NCBI RefSeq assembly: GCF_026723765.1
Contig: NZ_CP113524.1
Location: 4,281,001-4,345,000 of the forward strand
Length of the DNA stretch: 64,000 bases
Reading direction: 5' to 3'
Source of the DNA: Lacrimispora xylanolytica
GTDB lineage: Bacteria; Bacillota; Clostridia; Lachnospirales; Lachnospiraceae
This document shows, one piece after another, positions 8,841-17,287 of this stretch. Both the position numbers and the translations under genes were made by a program. The notes beneath the pieces were generated by a model. That model made no database searches, had not been told where the DNA came from, and worked only from the letters and a program-made list of their open reading frames with translations. Each line of letters starts with the position of its first letter. Position 1 is the first letter of the stretch.

Positions 8841-9359
8841 TTACATATAACGCCTTACTTTATCCATGTAACTTATGTACTCTTGCCCGAATTTCTCTAT
8901 ACACCATCTTTCTTCCAATCGGATAATCCAGTGTCCTGACACTTGAAATACCATTAGGCTTGCAACTAAGAGCCAGGACCGGGTAAGCACACAGCAGCCT
9001 AAGAAAAATATAAAATACCCTACATACATTGGATTACGCGAAATTTGATAAAACCCAGTCGTGTTGATACCATTCTCCCCAGGTTTTGCAAAATCCAAGA
9101 CCGACATAAGACACAACAACAATCCTAAGGCATAAATTACCAAGCCTATGTAAAACCAGTAAGAATCTGTCTGAATCCTAAGAAAACAAAGATACACAAA
9201 AATGAAACTGTTTGATACCTGATAAAACCACAGTGCCACCTTCTCCTTACCAATCGCTGGAGCAAATAAAGCCGCACGTCTTAAGGCATCTTCATTCAGC
9301 AAACGTAAGACTCCAAATCTTATAAATAAAAGCGGCACTAAACAAAAAAAACCATTCAT
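8841..9359 (-). CDS. Isoprenylcysteine methyltransferase (ICMT/PEMT-like) family membrane protein
   Basis: 172 residues with four to five hydrophobic helices. The C-terminal half has the family pattern: GENGINTTGFYQISRNPMYVGY (SAM-site region near 95-115), a hydrophobic helix, then RLEERWCIEKFGQEYISYMDKVRRY. Bacterial members methylate small molecules, lipids or isoprenoid-type substrates at the membrane; the substrate is unknown. An AGGTGATG site lies before the ATG. Confidence 0.8.
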   Translation of the reverse strand: MNGFFCLVPLLFIRFGVLRLLNEDALRRAALFAPAIGKEKVALWFYQVSNSFIFVYLCFLRIQTDSYWFYIGLVIYALGLLLCLMSVLDFAKPGENGINTTGFYQISRNPMYVGYFIFFLGCCVLTRSWLLVASLMVFQVSGHWIIRLEERWCIEKFGQEYISYMDKVRRYM

Positions 9360-9851
9360 GCACCATCACCTCAAATATTTTACTATCATTTTAACATTTT
9401 TCCATATATAATCAACCATCTGCCCAGAAGAATCTTATGAAACAAAATATTCAGAGTTTAACATACAATTCAATATACTATTTCAAATACCATTTCAGCT
9501 TGTTTCATATAGTCTCCACGAACTTTCGCTTTTGGAATATATCAAAACCTTTTCCCAAGGATTATCCAGGTTTTATTTTTTTATATCCAGAATAAAGCAG
9601 TTTATTACTGATAAATAATTTCAATTATATATTTTATTATGTTTTTTAATTATATTAATATAAATAATCTCTCATTAAGGCTAATTTTTCCAAAATGCGA
9701 AATATTTCTCTTTACAAAATTGCTTTAGTACTATACCATATAGGCGTAATATGTTTATATCCTGAGACACCATAAAAAAGTTGATTGTTTCGAGTTGGAT
9801 ATTTACCATATTATAAATACATTACATCATTACTTTAAGGGAGAAATACTT
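9360..9851. other. AT-rich intergenic region, no gene seen
   Basis: About 490 bases of AT-rich DNA between two divergent genes. It should hold promoters for both, but I cannot assign one with confidence. I see no ORF, RNA fold or repeat in it. Confidence 0.5.
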
Positions 9852-11435
9852 TTGAACAAGCATTGGACGAGAAATACCTTTATGATTATGACGGCAGCCA
9901 CATTAACCATAAATACTGCTATGGTTTCAAAAGCAAGTGGCTGGACCGAGACAGAAAACGGCTGGCATTACGAAGAAAATGGCGGATACATAACATCTGC
10001 ATGGAAGAAGGGGCAAAAGGGCTTTTATTATCTTGGTGATACCGGAAAGCTTAAGACTTCTTCCTGGATCACCGATGGAGACAAGAACTATTATGTGGAT
10101 TCAGAAGGTCTCCGGGTAAAAAACTCCTGGATTTATAATCAGTCCTGGAATGATTCCACAGATACCAATCAATACTGGTATTATTTTGACCAAAATGGTG
10201 AAATGTTGACCGGAAAGCAGCAAATAGGGGATAAAAAATACTTTTTCTCCAGTACCGGTGAAATGTTGACCGGCTGGATCACATTTACAGATAATGAAGC
10301 AGAGTACTTAACAGACGAAATAACCACCAATAATACATATTACTGCCTGGAGGACGGAAGCAGAGCAAGCGGCTGGCTTAAGCTGGAAGCTCCTGATGAT
10401 GAGGACCATTCAGGAGAAGAATACTGGTACAATTTTAAGAGCACTGGCGTTATTCGAAGAAACACGAAAGCCACCATTGGTAATCATGAATTCTGTTTCG
10501 ATGAACAGGGCCGAATGATTGAAGGCTGGGCCTATAAAACGGCAGATACTGATACTTATGTAAGGGTTGACGAAAACACGGAGAAAGCACTTTTAGACAC
10601 CTATAATGCAGACGCAAGCAGGTATTACTATTGCGGCGAAGAGGACCTGGGAGTCATTCAAAAAGACATATGGTTATCCATCGTACCACCTGGATTAAAC
10701 GGCGATCCTGACGAAGATGCCACCTGGTATTACTTTGATAAACGGGGCAAGATGATGACCGCAACCAAAGCCACCGCCTCAGAAGCCACACCATCTAGTG
10801 CAAGCCGTATGACCGAAGTAAGATGGGTCGATACAAAAGGAAAATATGGATTAGAGGGGGGCGACGATGATCTGCACCATGCCCGCCTTCAAAAAGTTAA
10901 TAACACCTATTATCTTTTCGACTCTAGGGGTGAAATCATTGATGGCCTGATTTATATTTACAATAAAGATGGATCCTTCCAATTAAAAGAAGGCTATTAT
11001 TATTTCGGCTCCAAATCATCAAAAACCACCGGAAAAGTAACGCTTGTAAATGACGCAACCGATTACCATTACTATTTCTCCAAAAAGAGAGAAAATGGCT
11101 ATTCCGAAGGTCAGGGCGTCACTGGAGTATACGAAGGAAAGTTATATTATAAGGGACTTGCAGTCACAGCAGATGAAGATACCAAATATAAATTAATTTA
11201 TATCCCCGAGTTAGCCAAAACTAACGGAACTGGACTGTTTGTTGTAGATGAAAATGGAAAAGTCAAAACAAGCGGCCTGACTTCTGAAATGTATGACGGG
11301 ACTAAATACAGAGTTAAAAAACAAGGTTCCAGCTACCGAGTGTTCCGGGTAGATTTAGATACCAAGGAGGAGACAGAACTCACTCACGATGACGCTGAGC
11401 TCACTCTGGATTTTAGCGAACCTGAACTTGTTTAA
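9852..11435 (+). CDS. Secreted cell wall-binding repeat (choline/glucan-binding type) protein
   Basis: 527 residues from a TTG start at 9852, which has GGGAGAA placed correctly. An upstream in-frame TTG at 9795 lacks this and would spoil the signal peptide. The signal peptide runs to about residue 29 with a likely cut after SKA. The rest is built from repeats of about 20 residues with aromatic-Gly patterns (GWTxxxNGWHYxxxNG, YYFDxxGEMLTG), the CW_binding_1 type that holds proteins to teichoic acid choline or glucans. No catalytic domain is present, so it is probably a surface or adhesion protein. Confidence 0.8.
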   Translation: MNKHWTRNTFMIMTAATLTINTAMVSKASGWTETENGWHYEENGGYITSAWKKGQKGFYYLGDTGKLKTSSWITDGDKNYYVDSEGLRVKNSWIYNQSWNDSTDTNQYWYYFDQNGEMLTGKQQIGDKKYFFSSTGEMLTGWITFTDNEAEYLTDEITTNNTYYCLEDGSRASGWLKLEAPDDEDHSGEEYWYNFKSTGVIRRNTKATIGNHEFCFDEQGRMIEGWAYKTADTDTYVRVDENTEKALLDTYNADASRYYYCGEEDLGVIQKDIWLSIVPPGLNGDPDEDATWYYFDKRGKMMTATKATASEATPSSASRMTEVRWVDTKGKYGLEGGDDDLHHARLQKVNNTYYLFDSRGEIIDGLIYIYNKDGSFQLKEGYYYFGSKSSKTTGKVTLVNDATDYHYYFSKKRENGYSEGQGVTGVYEGKLYYKGLAVTADEDTKYKLIYIPELAKTNGTGLFVVDENGKVKTSGLTSEMYDGTKYRVKKQGSSYRVFRVDLDTKEETELTHDDAELTLDFSEPELV

Positions 11436-11475
11436 TTGATTGATATAATGGCAAACGATGATTTGTCTTAATCAT

Positions 11476-11520
11476 GATAGGGCTGGAGGCTTCTCTAAGA
11501 AGCATTCAGCCCTATCTTAT
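11476..11520 (+). terminator. Terminator after the wall-binding protein
   Basis: GATAGGGCTG at 11476-11485 pairs with CAGCCCTATC at 11507-11516, with an inner GGCTTCT/AGAAGC stem. A very similar hairpin recurs at 15137-15175. Confidence 0.7.
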
Positions 11521-11558
11521 GAAGAGCAGAAAATAAATTACTTTTTATATTTCTGTTA

Positions 11559-12290
11559 CTAAAATTTTGCAATGATTTCATTCAAACGATTTTTAACACC
11601 TGTATCACAAACACCACCATGGTAGCAAATAATCGTTTCTATATCATAACCTTCCAATTTACGAACGGAATCTTTTGCCTCTTCCATATTTAAAGCATAT
11701 TGGGGCAAAGCCATATAAAGCTTTCCATTTACAATAACGAGAGCATCACCTGTAATCAGCACTTTTTCTTTTTTAACGTATAAAGAGATATGCCCAGGCA
11801 TATGACCCTTCGTGTCTACCACCTCAATACCACCGCAATAAGGAAGAATTGCGCCACCTTCTATTACAGTAACCTTATCAACCGGTTTCACAGAGGCTAT
11901 TAGCTTTTGGAACTCCTTACCGTACTCCTTTTTATCTTCCGGCAGCGTATCCTGAAGGTCTTCGGCCTGCTGTAAACGCAGAGATTTACATTTTCCCGTA
12001 ATATAGGGCGCTTGTTCTTTTGAACACAAAACTTCAATTTGGGGATATTTCTGAGTTATTTCATGTAACGCTCCCATATGATCATAATCATGGTGTGTAA
12101 TAATTATCTTCGTTAACATGCTTAAAGAAAAACCAATTTTTTGCATGGCCTCCTCTAACATTGGCATTGTATCCGGATAACTGCAATCAACTAAAATCAA
12201 TTCGTTCTCGTCTTTTAAAAGTACCGGGTATATGATATTTTCTGTTTCACCTCTATGAAACGTTAGCGGTAATAAATATATATGGCTCAT
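11559..12290 (-). CDS. MBL-fold metallo-hydrolase
   Basis: 243 residues. The metal site motif HHDYDHMG (about residues 66-73) is complete, followed by a DTKGHMPGHI histidine, a late GDALV aspartate and a terminal CYHGG histidine. This is the glyoxalase II-like branch of the beta-lactamase fold. The substrate is unknown (hydroxyacyl-thioester, lactone or similar). GGGG lies before the ATG. Confidence 0.85.
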   Translation of the reverse strand: MSHIYLLPLTFHRGETENIIYPVLLKDENELILVDCSYPDTMPMLEEAMQKIGFSLSMLTKIIITHHDYDHMGALHEITQKYPQIEVLCSKEQAPYITGKCKSLRLQQAEDLQDTLPEDKKEYGKEFQKLIASVKPVDKVTVIEGGAILPYCGGIEVVDTKGHMPGHISLYVKKEKVLITGDALVIVNGKLYMALPQYALNMEEAKDSVRKLEGYDIETIICYHGGVCDTGVKNRLNEIIAKF

Positions 12291-12382
12291 TTTAAAAACC
12301 CCTTTTTTTATCTTTATGTATTGTCTTTGTTGATGTCTATCAAAGAGTTATTCTAAATACATTAGGAATCAGTCTCCACCTC

Positions 12383-12997
12383 TCAAATTACTTGTTTAGA
12401 TCTACACAGTTTTAACTGTTTCCTCATGACCAGTCCCTGCTCTGCCTCAGCAAAAATATAAAATCCCATTTTCTGATACAGTTCAAAATGGCCTCCAAAA
12501 TCCGACGATTGGTAACTGGATTTTTTGTATGGGTATACTTCTATTACATCGAATCCATCTTGGGCGGCATCCTTACAAGCACGTTCCAATAACTGGGTAG
12601 CAATGCCCTGCCGTTTCATATCCGGTGCAATCATAAAACAAAAAATAGATTTTACCTTTACGTCCAAGCCAGGTTCCTCTAAGGGCACATAGTCCATAAA
12701 TCTTTGCCAACTTGCACATTTCAAACAATCTGACTTTGTATTGGCATTACACCAGCCAACCACCCTGTCGCCGTGATAGGCAAGATAACCTTGAACGTTA
12801 TTGCCTCTAACATATTCATAGGCACACTCCCTGCGGTTCTCTGCAGTCGAAAGGTCTTTCTTCTTATAATCTTCGTTACTCCAGCAGACACAATAACATT
12901 TATTTTCATCTACATTGTCATCATGTGGTGTAACATCAAAAAAATGAACATAATCTTCTGCCAGGTCTGGCGTCAGTTTGCGTATTTCAATATTCAT
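12383..12997 (-). CDS. GNAT family N-acetyltransferase
   Basis: 204 residues. The acetyl-CoA loop is seen as IAPDMKRQGIATQLLERA (about residues 120-137, R-x-x-G-I-A core), and a later YQKMGFYIFAE segment is typical of GNAT beta strands 6-7. Several cysteines (CYCVCW near 35, CLKC near 95) suggest a metal or structural site. The acceptor is unknown. A GGGGG site is well placed before the ATG. Confidence 0.8.
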   Translation of the reverse strand: MNIEIRKLTPDLAEDYVHFFDVTPHDDNVDENKCYCVCWSNEDYKKKDLSTAENRRECAYEYVRGNNVQGYLAYHGDRVVGWCNANTKSDCLKCASWQRFMDYVPLEEPGLDVKVKSIFCFMIAPDMKRQGIATQLLERACKDAAQDGFDVIEVYPYKKSSYQSSDFGGHFELYQKMGFYIFAEAEQGLVMRKQLKLCRSKQVI

Positions 12998-13081
12998 ATT
13001 TTACCCCCAATTATATATCATTTGTCTTAGAATGTTCTTCTGATTCATAGTAAATTAAGATAAATACCAAACGACTAAATA

Positions 13082-13495
13082 CTAAAAATCACACATCAGC
13101 TCCCAAAGAACTCCAAAACGATCCCTGACAGTGCCTATGATCACCATATAAGGCGGCCTTTCCAGTGGATTTATTATCTCTCCACCTTCACTAAGTATGG
13201 AAAAGGCACTTTCAACCTCCTCTGCAGTATCAAACCCGATCCTATGTTTCACCTTTTTTGTTAGATTAACATCCTCTTCGCTGGATAAATCACTCAGCCT
13301 TACCTCTTGTTCATCAAACATGATTTCAGAATGGTAAACCAGTGAATCCTTTGACGCATCCGGCTGCTCCCAGCCATTTTTCACCGCATCGGAATAATGT
13401 AACAAATTCTTTACCCTACAACCAAAGGCTCGCTTGTATACCTCCAAGGCTTCTTCCGACTCTCCGGAAAAACATAATTGTTGAATGAATTTCAT
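13082..13495 (-). CDS. VOC (PhnB-like) family protein
   Basis: 137 residues, PhnB/3-demethylubiquinone-methyltransferase-like branch of the VOC fold. It shows CFSGESEEALEVYKRAFG near the start, an F-D-E-Q-E-V-R-L-S-D strand, and IGTVRDRFGVLWELMCDF at the end. A second VOC gene of the same type occurs at 2782-3174. Function unknown. A GGGG-like site precedes the ATG. Confidence 0.78.
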   Translation of the reverse strand: MKFIQQLCFSGESEEALEVYKRAFGCRVKNLLHYSDAVKNGWEQPDASKDSLVYHSEIMFDEQEVRLSDLSSEEDVNLTKKVKHRIGFDTAEEVESAFSILSEGGEIINPLERPPYMVIIGTVRDRFGVLWELMCDF

Positions 13496-13589
13496 ATGAA
13501 CCCCCTAAATATATGTGTTACAGTTTATGTATTTCACTTCCCTATTTCCGGTCATATACAGTCCGGCTGTTATGAATACCTCCCATCAT

Positions 13590-13931
13590 TTATATAGATG
13601 TATACTCAAGTACCTCATCATGCTTCATAAAAAGCTGGGTATGTTTTGTCAATTCCTCATATCCCTTATTTTTCAAGCACCATTTCATAGCCGTCAACAC
13701 AAGTGCGGCATATAAATTTGACAAATAATCTAATATCTCTGGTGATTTCTTATTCTTTAACTTCTGGCTCTCATAAAAACTCTTCTGTAAAAAGTCCGAC
13801 ATGTCTTCATATAAATGAATGGTGTCGGTATGAATGGTAATTTTATGAAAGTCCTTTTCCATTAACAAGGACAGAAAAACGCTTTCGATATTTTTTCTTG
13901 TCTTTCTGACACGCAAGTCATTCTGATTCAT
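13590..13931 (-). CDS. TetR-like protein lacking the helix-turn-helix
   Basis: 113 residues from the ATG at 13931; a longer upstream frame lacks a good ribosome site. The first 33 residues (N-term through RKTRKNIESVFLSLL and EKDFHKITI) match the start of a TetR repressor. The sequence then jumps to a segment like the end of the TetR N-terminal domain plus a C-terminal ligand-domain half. The usual recognition helices (I..ALINRSTFYAHF type) are missing. This looks like an in-frame deletion of about 25-30 codons plus a shortened C-domain, so it may be a decayed gene or a DNA-binding-deficient relative. Confidence 0.55.
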   Translation of the reverse strand: MNQNDLRVRKTRKNIESVFLSLLMEKDFHKITIHTDTIHLYEDMSDFLQKSFYESQKLKNKKSPEILDYLSNLYAALVLTAMKWCLKNKGYEELTKHTQLFMKHDEVLEYTSI

Positions 13932-14085
13932 TTTTCCACTCCCTATGATTATTTTAAAACTTCTCAAGCAGATAAGCAACACTATATCTGTTTTAGTAGC
14001 TTATATTAATAAGCAATAAATTTCTGAAGATTGAAATGTTTCACCTAATGTTATAAACTAAAAATTAAAAAGGAGAGATGTAATT

Positions 14086-14598
14086 ATGAATGAACTTAAA
14101 TGGTTTGCCTGGCTTTTTCCATTATTATTTATTGTACATGACATGGAGGAGATTATTACAGCAAAGAGCTGGTGCAACAAAGGATTGAAGCCAATTATTC
14201 CTCTGCCCTCCACCCCTTTTGGTAATACCAAAAGTACAGCGGGCTTTGCAGTTGCAGTCTTTGAAGAATTGATTTTATGGATTCTTGCCACTCTCCTGGG
14301 AAATATCACTGGTTTTTATGGATTATGGTACGGGTTCCTCGTTGCCAATATCATACACATGATCCTGTTTCACATGATTATTTTTCCTCTATCCTATCGC
14401 CGATATGTCCCTGGTATAATCACCGCATGGCTAACGCTGATTCCATTCTGCTATATCTTTTACCTGGCTCAAAAAGTTTTGAATTATTCCGTTATTCAAA
14501 TTGGGCTCTGGGTGACAATCGGATTTTTATTGGCATTTGGTAATGTGAAACTACTGCATAATAAAATGAACCTGCTTTCTAAACTGACAGGAGAATGA
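14086..14598 (+). CDS. HXXEE domain-containing membrane protein
   Basis: 170 residues with about five hydrophobic helices. The family-defining H-D-M-E-E motif lies near residues 18-22 in FIVHDMEEI, and a second His-rich helix (NIIHMILFHMIIFPLSY) near 105-120 may complete a metal site. The HXXEE family is predicted to be membrane-bound with unknown catalytic activity. AAAGGAG precedes the ATG. It is transcribed divergently from the TetR-like remnant, a common arrangement for a regulator and target. Confidence 0.78.
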   Translation: MNELKWFAWLFPLLFIVHDMEEIITAKSWCNKGLKPIIPLPSTPFGNTKSTAGFAVAVFEELILWILATLLGNITGFYGLWYGFLVANIIHMILFHMIIFPLSYRRYVPGIITAWLTLIPFCYIFYLAQKVLNYSVIQIGLWVTIGFLLAFGNVKLLHNKMNLLSKLTGE

Positions 14599-14760
14599 GA
14601 GCTTGATCATTAACATTTGGAACACATGAATGGTTAGTTGATTTATGTTATTAAGATAATATTCTAACTTATGGTAATTATTTTAGAAGTGGAGGTGAAT
14701 TACATTATATATGAATAACCATAATATGCAAAATACTGTACAATATCATGGAGGTTAGAT

Positions 14761-14859
14761 ATGAAATCTATAGTTAAAAGAGTGACCTCTGTATTACTCA
14801 TGTTTACAATTATGGCTACATCAACACTCATCTCATACGCACAGGATTATAAGAATTAA
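14761..14859 (+). CDS. Tiny secreted peptide: signal sequence plus about five residues
   Basis: A 32-codon ORF with a strong GGAGG site 5-8 bases upstream. Residues 1-7 carry Lys/Arg, 8-27 are hydrophobic and end in ISYA, and only Q-D-Y-K-N remains after the predicted cut. Its stop overlaps the start of the next ORF (TAATG), so the two are translationally coupled. The layout recalls short secreted peptide signals such as Phr precursors, but no Rap-like receptor is nearby, so this is only a hypothesis. Confidence 0.55.
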   Translation: MKSIVKRVTSVLLMFTIMATSTLISYAQDYKN

Positions 14860-15056
14860 TGAAAAATTTAATAAATAAAATCATTGCAAATTTAGGTTAT
14901 ATAATAATTATTTGCGGCATGTTAATAGCTGAAAAAATCTCTACACAGGCAACATGGGCAAATATTATTAAAGATAATTTTTGGAGAATTATATTTATAT
15001 TAATTGTAATTGTAGTTTCAGAATTAATTGTAAAATATATTAAGGAGAATAAGTAA
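14859..15056 (+). CDS. Small membrane protein coupled to the tiny peptide
   Basis: 65 residues with two hydrophobic helices (about 10-25 and 41-60), a Lys-rich start and a Lys-rich end. The start codon overlaps the stop of the 32-residue ORF. No family recognised. It could process, export or protect against the small peptide, or be a holin- or toxin-like protein; all of this is inference. Confidence 0.5.
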   Translation: MKNLINKIIANLGYIIIICGMLIAEKISTQATWANIIKDNFWRIIFILIVIVVSELIVKYIKENK

Positions 15057-15136
15057 ATTAGCATTATATGTAAAGGGGTAAACTGTTCCCATCACAGATC
15101 CACTCTTACAAATGTTGATACATCTTAATCGTAATC

Positions 15137-15175
15137 GGGCTGAAGGCTTCAAAGGAAAGCCTTCAGCCCTTTCTT
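15137..15175 (+). terminator. Terminator after the tiny-ORF pair
   Basis: GGGCTGAAGGCTT at 15137-15149 pairs perfectly with AAGCCTTCAGCCC at 15157-15169 and is followed by TTTCTT. Sequence outside the stem also matches the hairpin at 11467-11526. Confidence 0.8.
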
Positions 15176-15371
15176 ATGATGAGAGGGGTAATACAGATTG
15201 ATATGATGGCTCCACTCCTTTTTAATGGGATTGAGTCAACAAGACAATTGCTCTTCAATTTTTCCATTTCTGCCTATTGCTCTTTATTATATATAGTATT
15301 AGCATCTAAATGGGACAGAAAACTATAGGATAATAAAATATTGATATTACACCTCTAAACCAAGTTCATAC

Positions 15372-16523
15372 TTATAATAGAAAAGGATATAGCTCTAAAA
15401 ATAATTCCTCTATATTTTCGTACTTATCTGTATTAATATATTTGATTCCTTTTCCGCCTATAATTCTTTTATGTTCAAATTTATCAATAATAACATCAAA
15501 ATCTATAAGTTTTAACTTAGATAAGGTTCTCTTGTTATTTACATGTAATATAATAAAATCAGCATTGCAATAATGGCTATAAAAGCGTATCTTCTGAACC
15601 AAGCGATACGAATTGAAATCCAATAAATTTATTATCTTCTTCTCAATGTCTGTGTTAAAGCTATCACTTAAGCAAAACCCAATATAACCATTTTTTTCAA
15701 ATTCAGATAGCAATATTATTGTTGAATCTGTATCAATATTATTTAATATAGCAATAATTGGCACAGTTACTTTTGCTTTAAAATACTCTCTATAGAAATT
15801 TTTATACCAATCATATTTAGGTTTTATTGATGCTTTTTTTAAAGTAAATTCAATGTCGCGCATCGAGCTTGTACCGTTATTCAGGAGGTTACAGACCTTA
15901 GCAGTTATTATTGGAGCTACGAGGCTGTTTGAACTAGGTAGAGTATAATACTTCCCCCTATATTTTATAATTTCATCCGATAAATAGTAACTGATATCTA
16001 TACCATCCAAACAATTCCCATTATATATATAACCACGGCAACCAGACTTAACTCTAAGGGATCTAACTCCAATCACTTCTTTAAAGCAAGCAGGAAAAGT
16101 CATCTTTTTTCTATTTGAAGTTGCGCAAACCACTACTACACCCATACGTGTTAACTTTTTAACAATTTTATATAGTGGTGGTACATCAGTCAACGAAGTT
16201 GTCCCAATGCTTAAATTTACAATATTTATACTATTTCGCAAACACCACTCTAAAGATATTAATAAATGACTAATATTAGCTTTTTTATTACCATCTTCCA
16301 AGATTTGTACAAAAGAAATATCACAATATTCTGTACAGTTATCAATGAACATTTTAGCACACATAGTTGCATGAGTAATATCTCTCACGGTTTTATCTCT
16401 CGACTGAATTACCATATCATTTTTTATTATATAAACACCACTAATATTCTGTTTCTTTGATATAAACTGATTTATATAATCTAAATTAATTTTAGTATCT
16501 ATAAAAGCTATCCTTTGTATCAT
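15372..16523 (-). CDS. Subtilisin-like (S8) protease of the RiPP cluster
   Basis: 383 residues from the ATG at 16523, which has AAGGAGG upstream. The S8 triad is visible: Asp9 in AFIDT, His51 in THATM, Ser200 in SNSLVAP. Asn137 (ATSNRKK) is a candidate for the oxyanion position. There is no signal peptide, so it probably acts inside the cell on the modified precursor. Residues from about 255 form an extra domain that resembles the central domain of the maturation protein at 17288-18364. It is the last gene of the cluster, 168 bases after the precursor gene. Likely job: leader or tail removal (inferred). Confidence 0.8.
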   Translation of the reverse strand: MIQRIAFIDTKINLDYINQFISKKQNISGVYIIKNDMVIQSRDKTVRDITHATMCAKMFIDNCTEYCDISFVQILEDGNKKANISHLLISLEWCLRNSINIVNLSIGTTSLTDVPPLYKIVKKLTRMGVVVVCATSNRKKMTFPACFKEVIGVRSLRVKSGCRGYIYNGNCLDGIDISYYLSDEIIKYRGKYYTLPSSNSLVAPIITAKVCNLLNNGTSSMRDIEFTLKKASIKPKYDWYKNFYREYFKAKVTVPIIAILNNIDTDSTIILLSEFEKNGYIGFCLSDSFNTDIEKKIINLLDFNSYRLVQKIRFYSHYCNADFIILHVNNKRTLSKLKLIDFDVIIDKFEHKRIIGGKGIKYINTDKYENIEELFLELYPFLL

Positions 16524-16690
16524 AGTAAATTCCTTCCTCCTTAACAAGGAAACATTGTTATAAATAGTAATGCGATGAAATAAATCATAAAACAAATCTA
16601 TTTCACCGCATCATTCAGAATATATTATTTATACTTAGGATTATAATATATCTATTATGTTGTAAAAGTTATATGTACTTATATAATAAA

Positions 16691-16885
16691 TTATCCTCTT
16701 AAAATTACCGACGGACCAGAAGCTCCTGATGCTGAGGTTGAGGAATTACTACTATTATTTCCATTAGAGTTTATAAATAAAAAGCAAGAACAACTACAAC
16801 TGCCGCAAGTGCAACCTCCACAACTGCAAGAATAAGCCTCAACACTATTTTCTATAATGGAATTACTTTTTCTTAATTTACGCAT
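16691..16885 (-). CDS. Cys-rich RiPP precursor peptide (CLI_3235-like)
   Basis: 64 residues from the ATG at 16885, placed behind AAAGGAGGG. A longer upstream frame is possible, but this start is much better. The short basic leader (MRKLRKSN) continues into NSVEAYS. The core then has seven cysteines at 20, 22, 25, 27, 30, 32 and 34, alternating with Ser and Gly, and a Ser/Asn/Gly-rich tail ending in SVILRG. The VEAYSCSC junction matches my memory of the clostridial CLI_3235 bacteriocin class. The neighbouring SPASM radical SAM enzyme should form thioether crosslinks on this core (inferred). Confidence 0.82.
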   Translation of the reverse strand: MRKLRKSNSIIENSVEAYSCSCGGCTCGSCSCSCFLFINSNGNNSSNSSTSASGASGPSVILRG

Positions 16886-16969
16886 ATTTTCCCTCCTTTC
16901 TACGCACATAATTCCACCAACTCATATACCTAAGTCTAATTGAATGGTGAAAATACATTATGTGTATAC

Positions 16970-17266
16970 TCAACAAAATGATATAATATCATTGTTGGCA
17001 GCTGAATCAGATATATGATTCATAATTGAATCAACAACGTTATTAAAACTATAATTTGTAAATAAATCAAAAAGGCTATCATTAATATCAAAGTCAAACT
17101 TCTTACTCGCATTTAATAGTATATATACAAACAATTCAGAAGATATATTATATTTTTCATTAAACAGACAATCATCAAATTTATCAATACTGACACCAGA
17201 TACGTCGTTTATAATCGATTTCAACTCATTTTGAACGTCACTACGTTTTAAATTATTGTTAACCAT
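16970..17266 (-). CDS. Acyl-carrier-related protein of the peptide maturation system
   Basis: 98 residues from the ATG at 17266, which has GGAGG upstream. The helix pattern is that of an acyl carrier protein: ISSELFVYILLNASKKFDFDIND lines up, in parts, with the DSL-start helix and the F-x-I-x-I loop. The aligned carrier residue is Ser43, but the preceding Asp is Ser and the following Leu is Glu, so phosphopantetheine attachment is uncertain. Such ACP-related genes are known in CLI_3235-type clusters; their role is not established. It sits between the maturation protein and the precursor. Confidence 0.68.
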   Translation of the reverse strand: MVNNNLKRSDVQNELKSIINDVSGVSIDKFDDCLFNEKYNISSELFVYILLNASKKFDFDINDSLFDLFTNYSFNNVVDSIMNHISDSAANNDIISFC

Positions 17267-17287
17267 AATATTTACCTCCATCAACGT

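Noticed and set aside
14711..14758. A 15-codon ORF before the tiny secreted peptide
   Set aside because: The GGAGG is 15 bases away, too far for good initiation; kept only as a remark in the findings.
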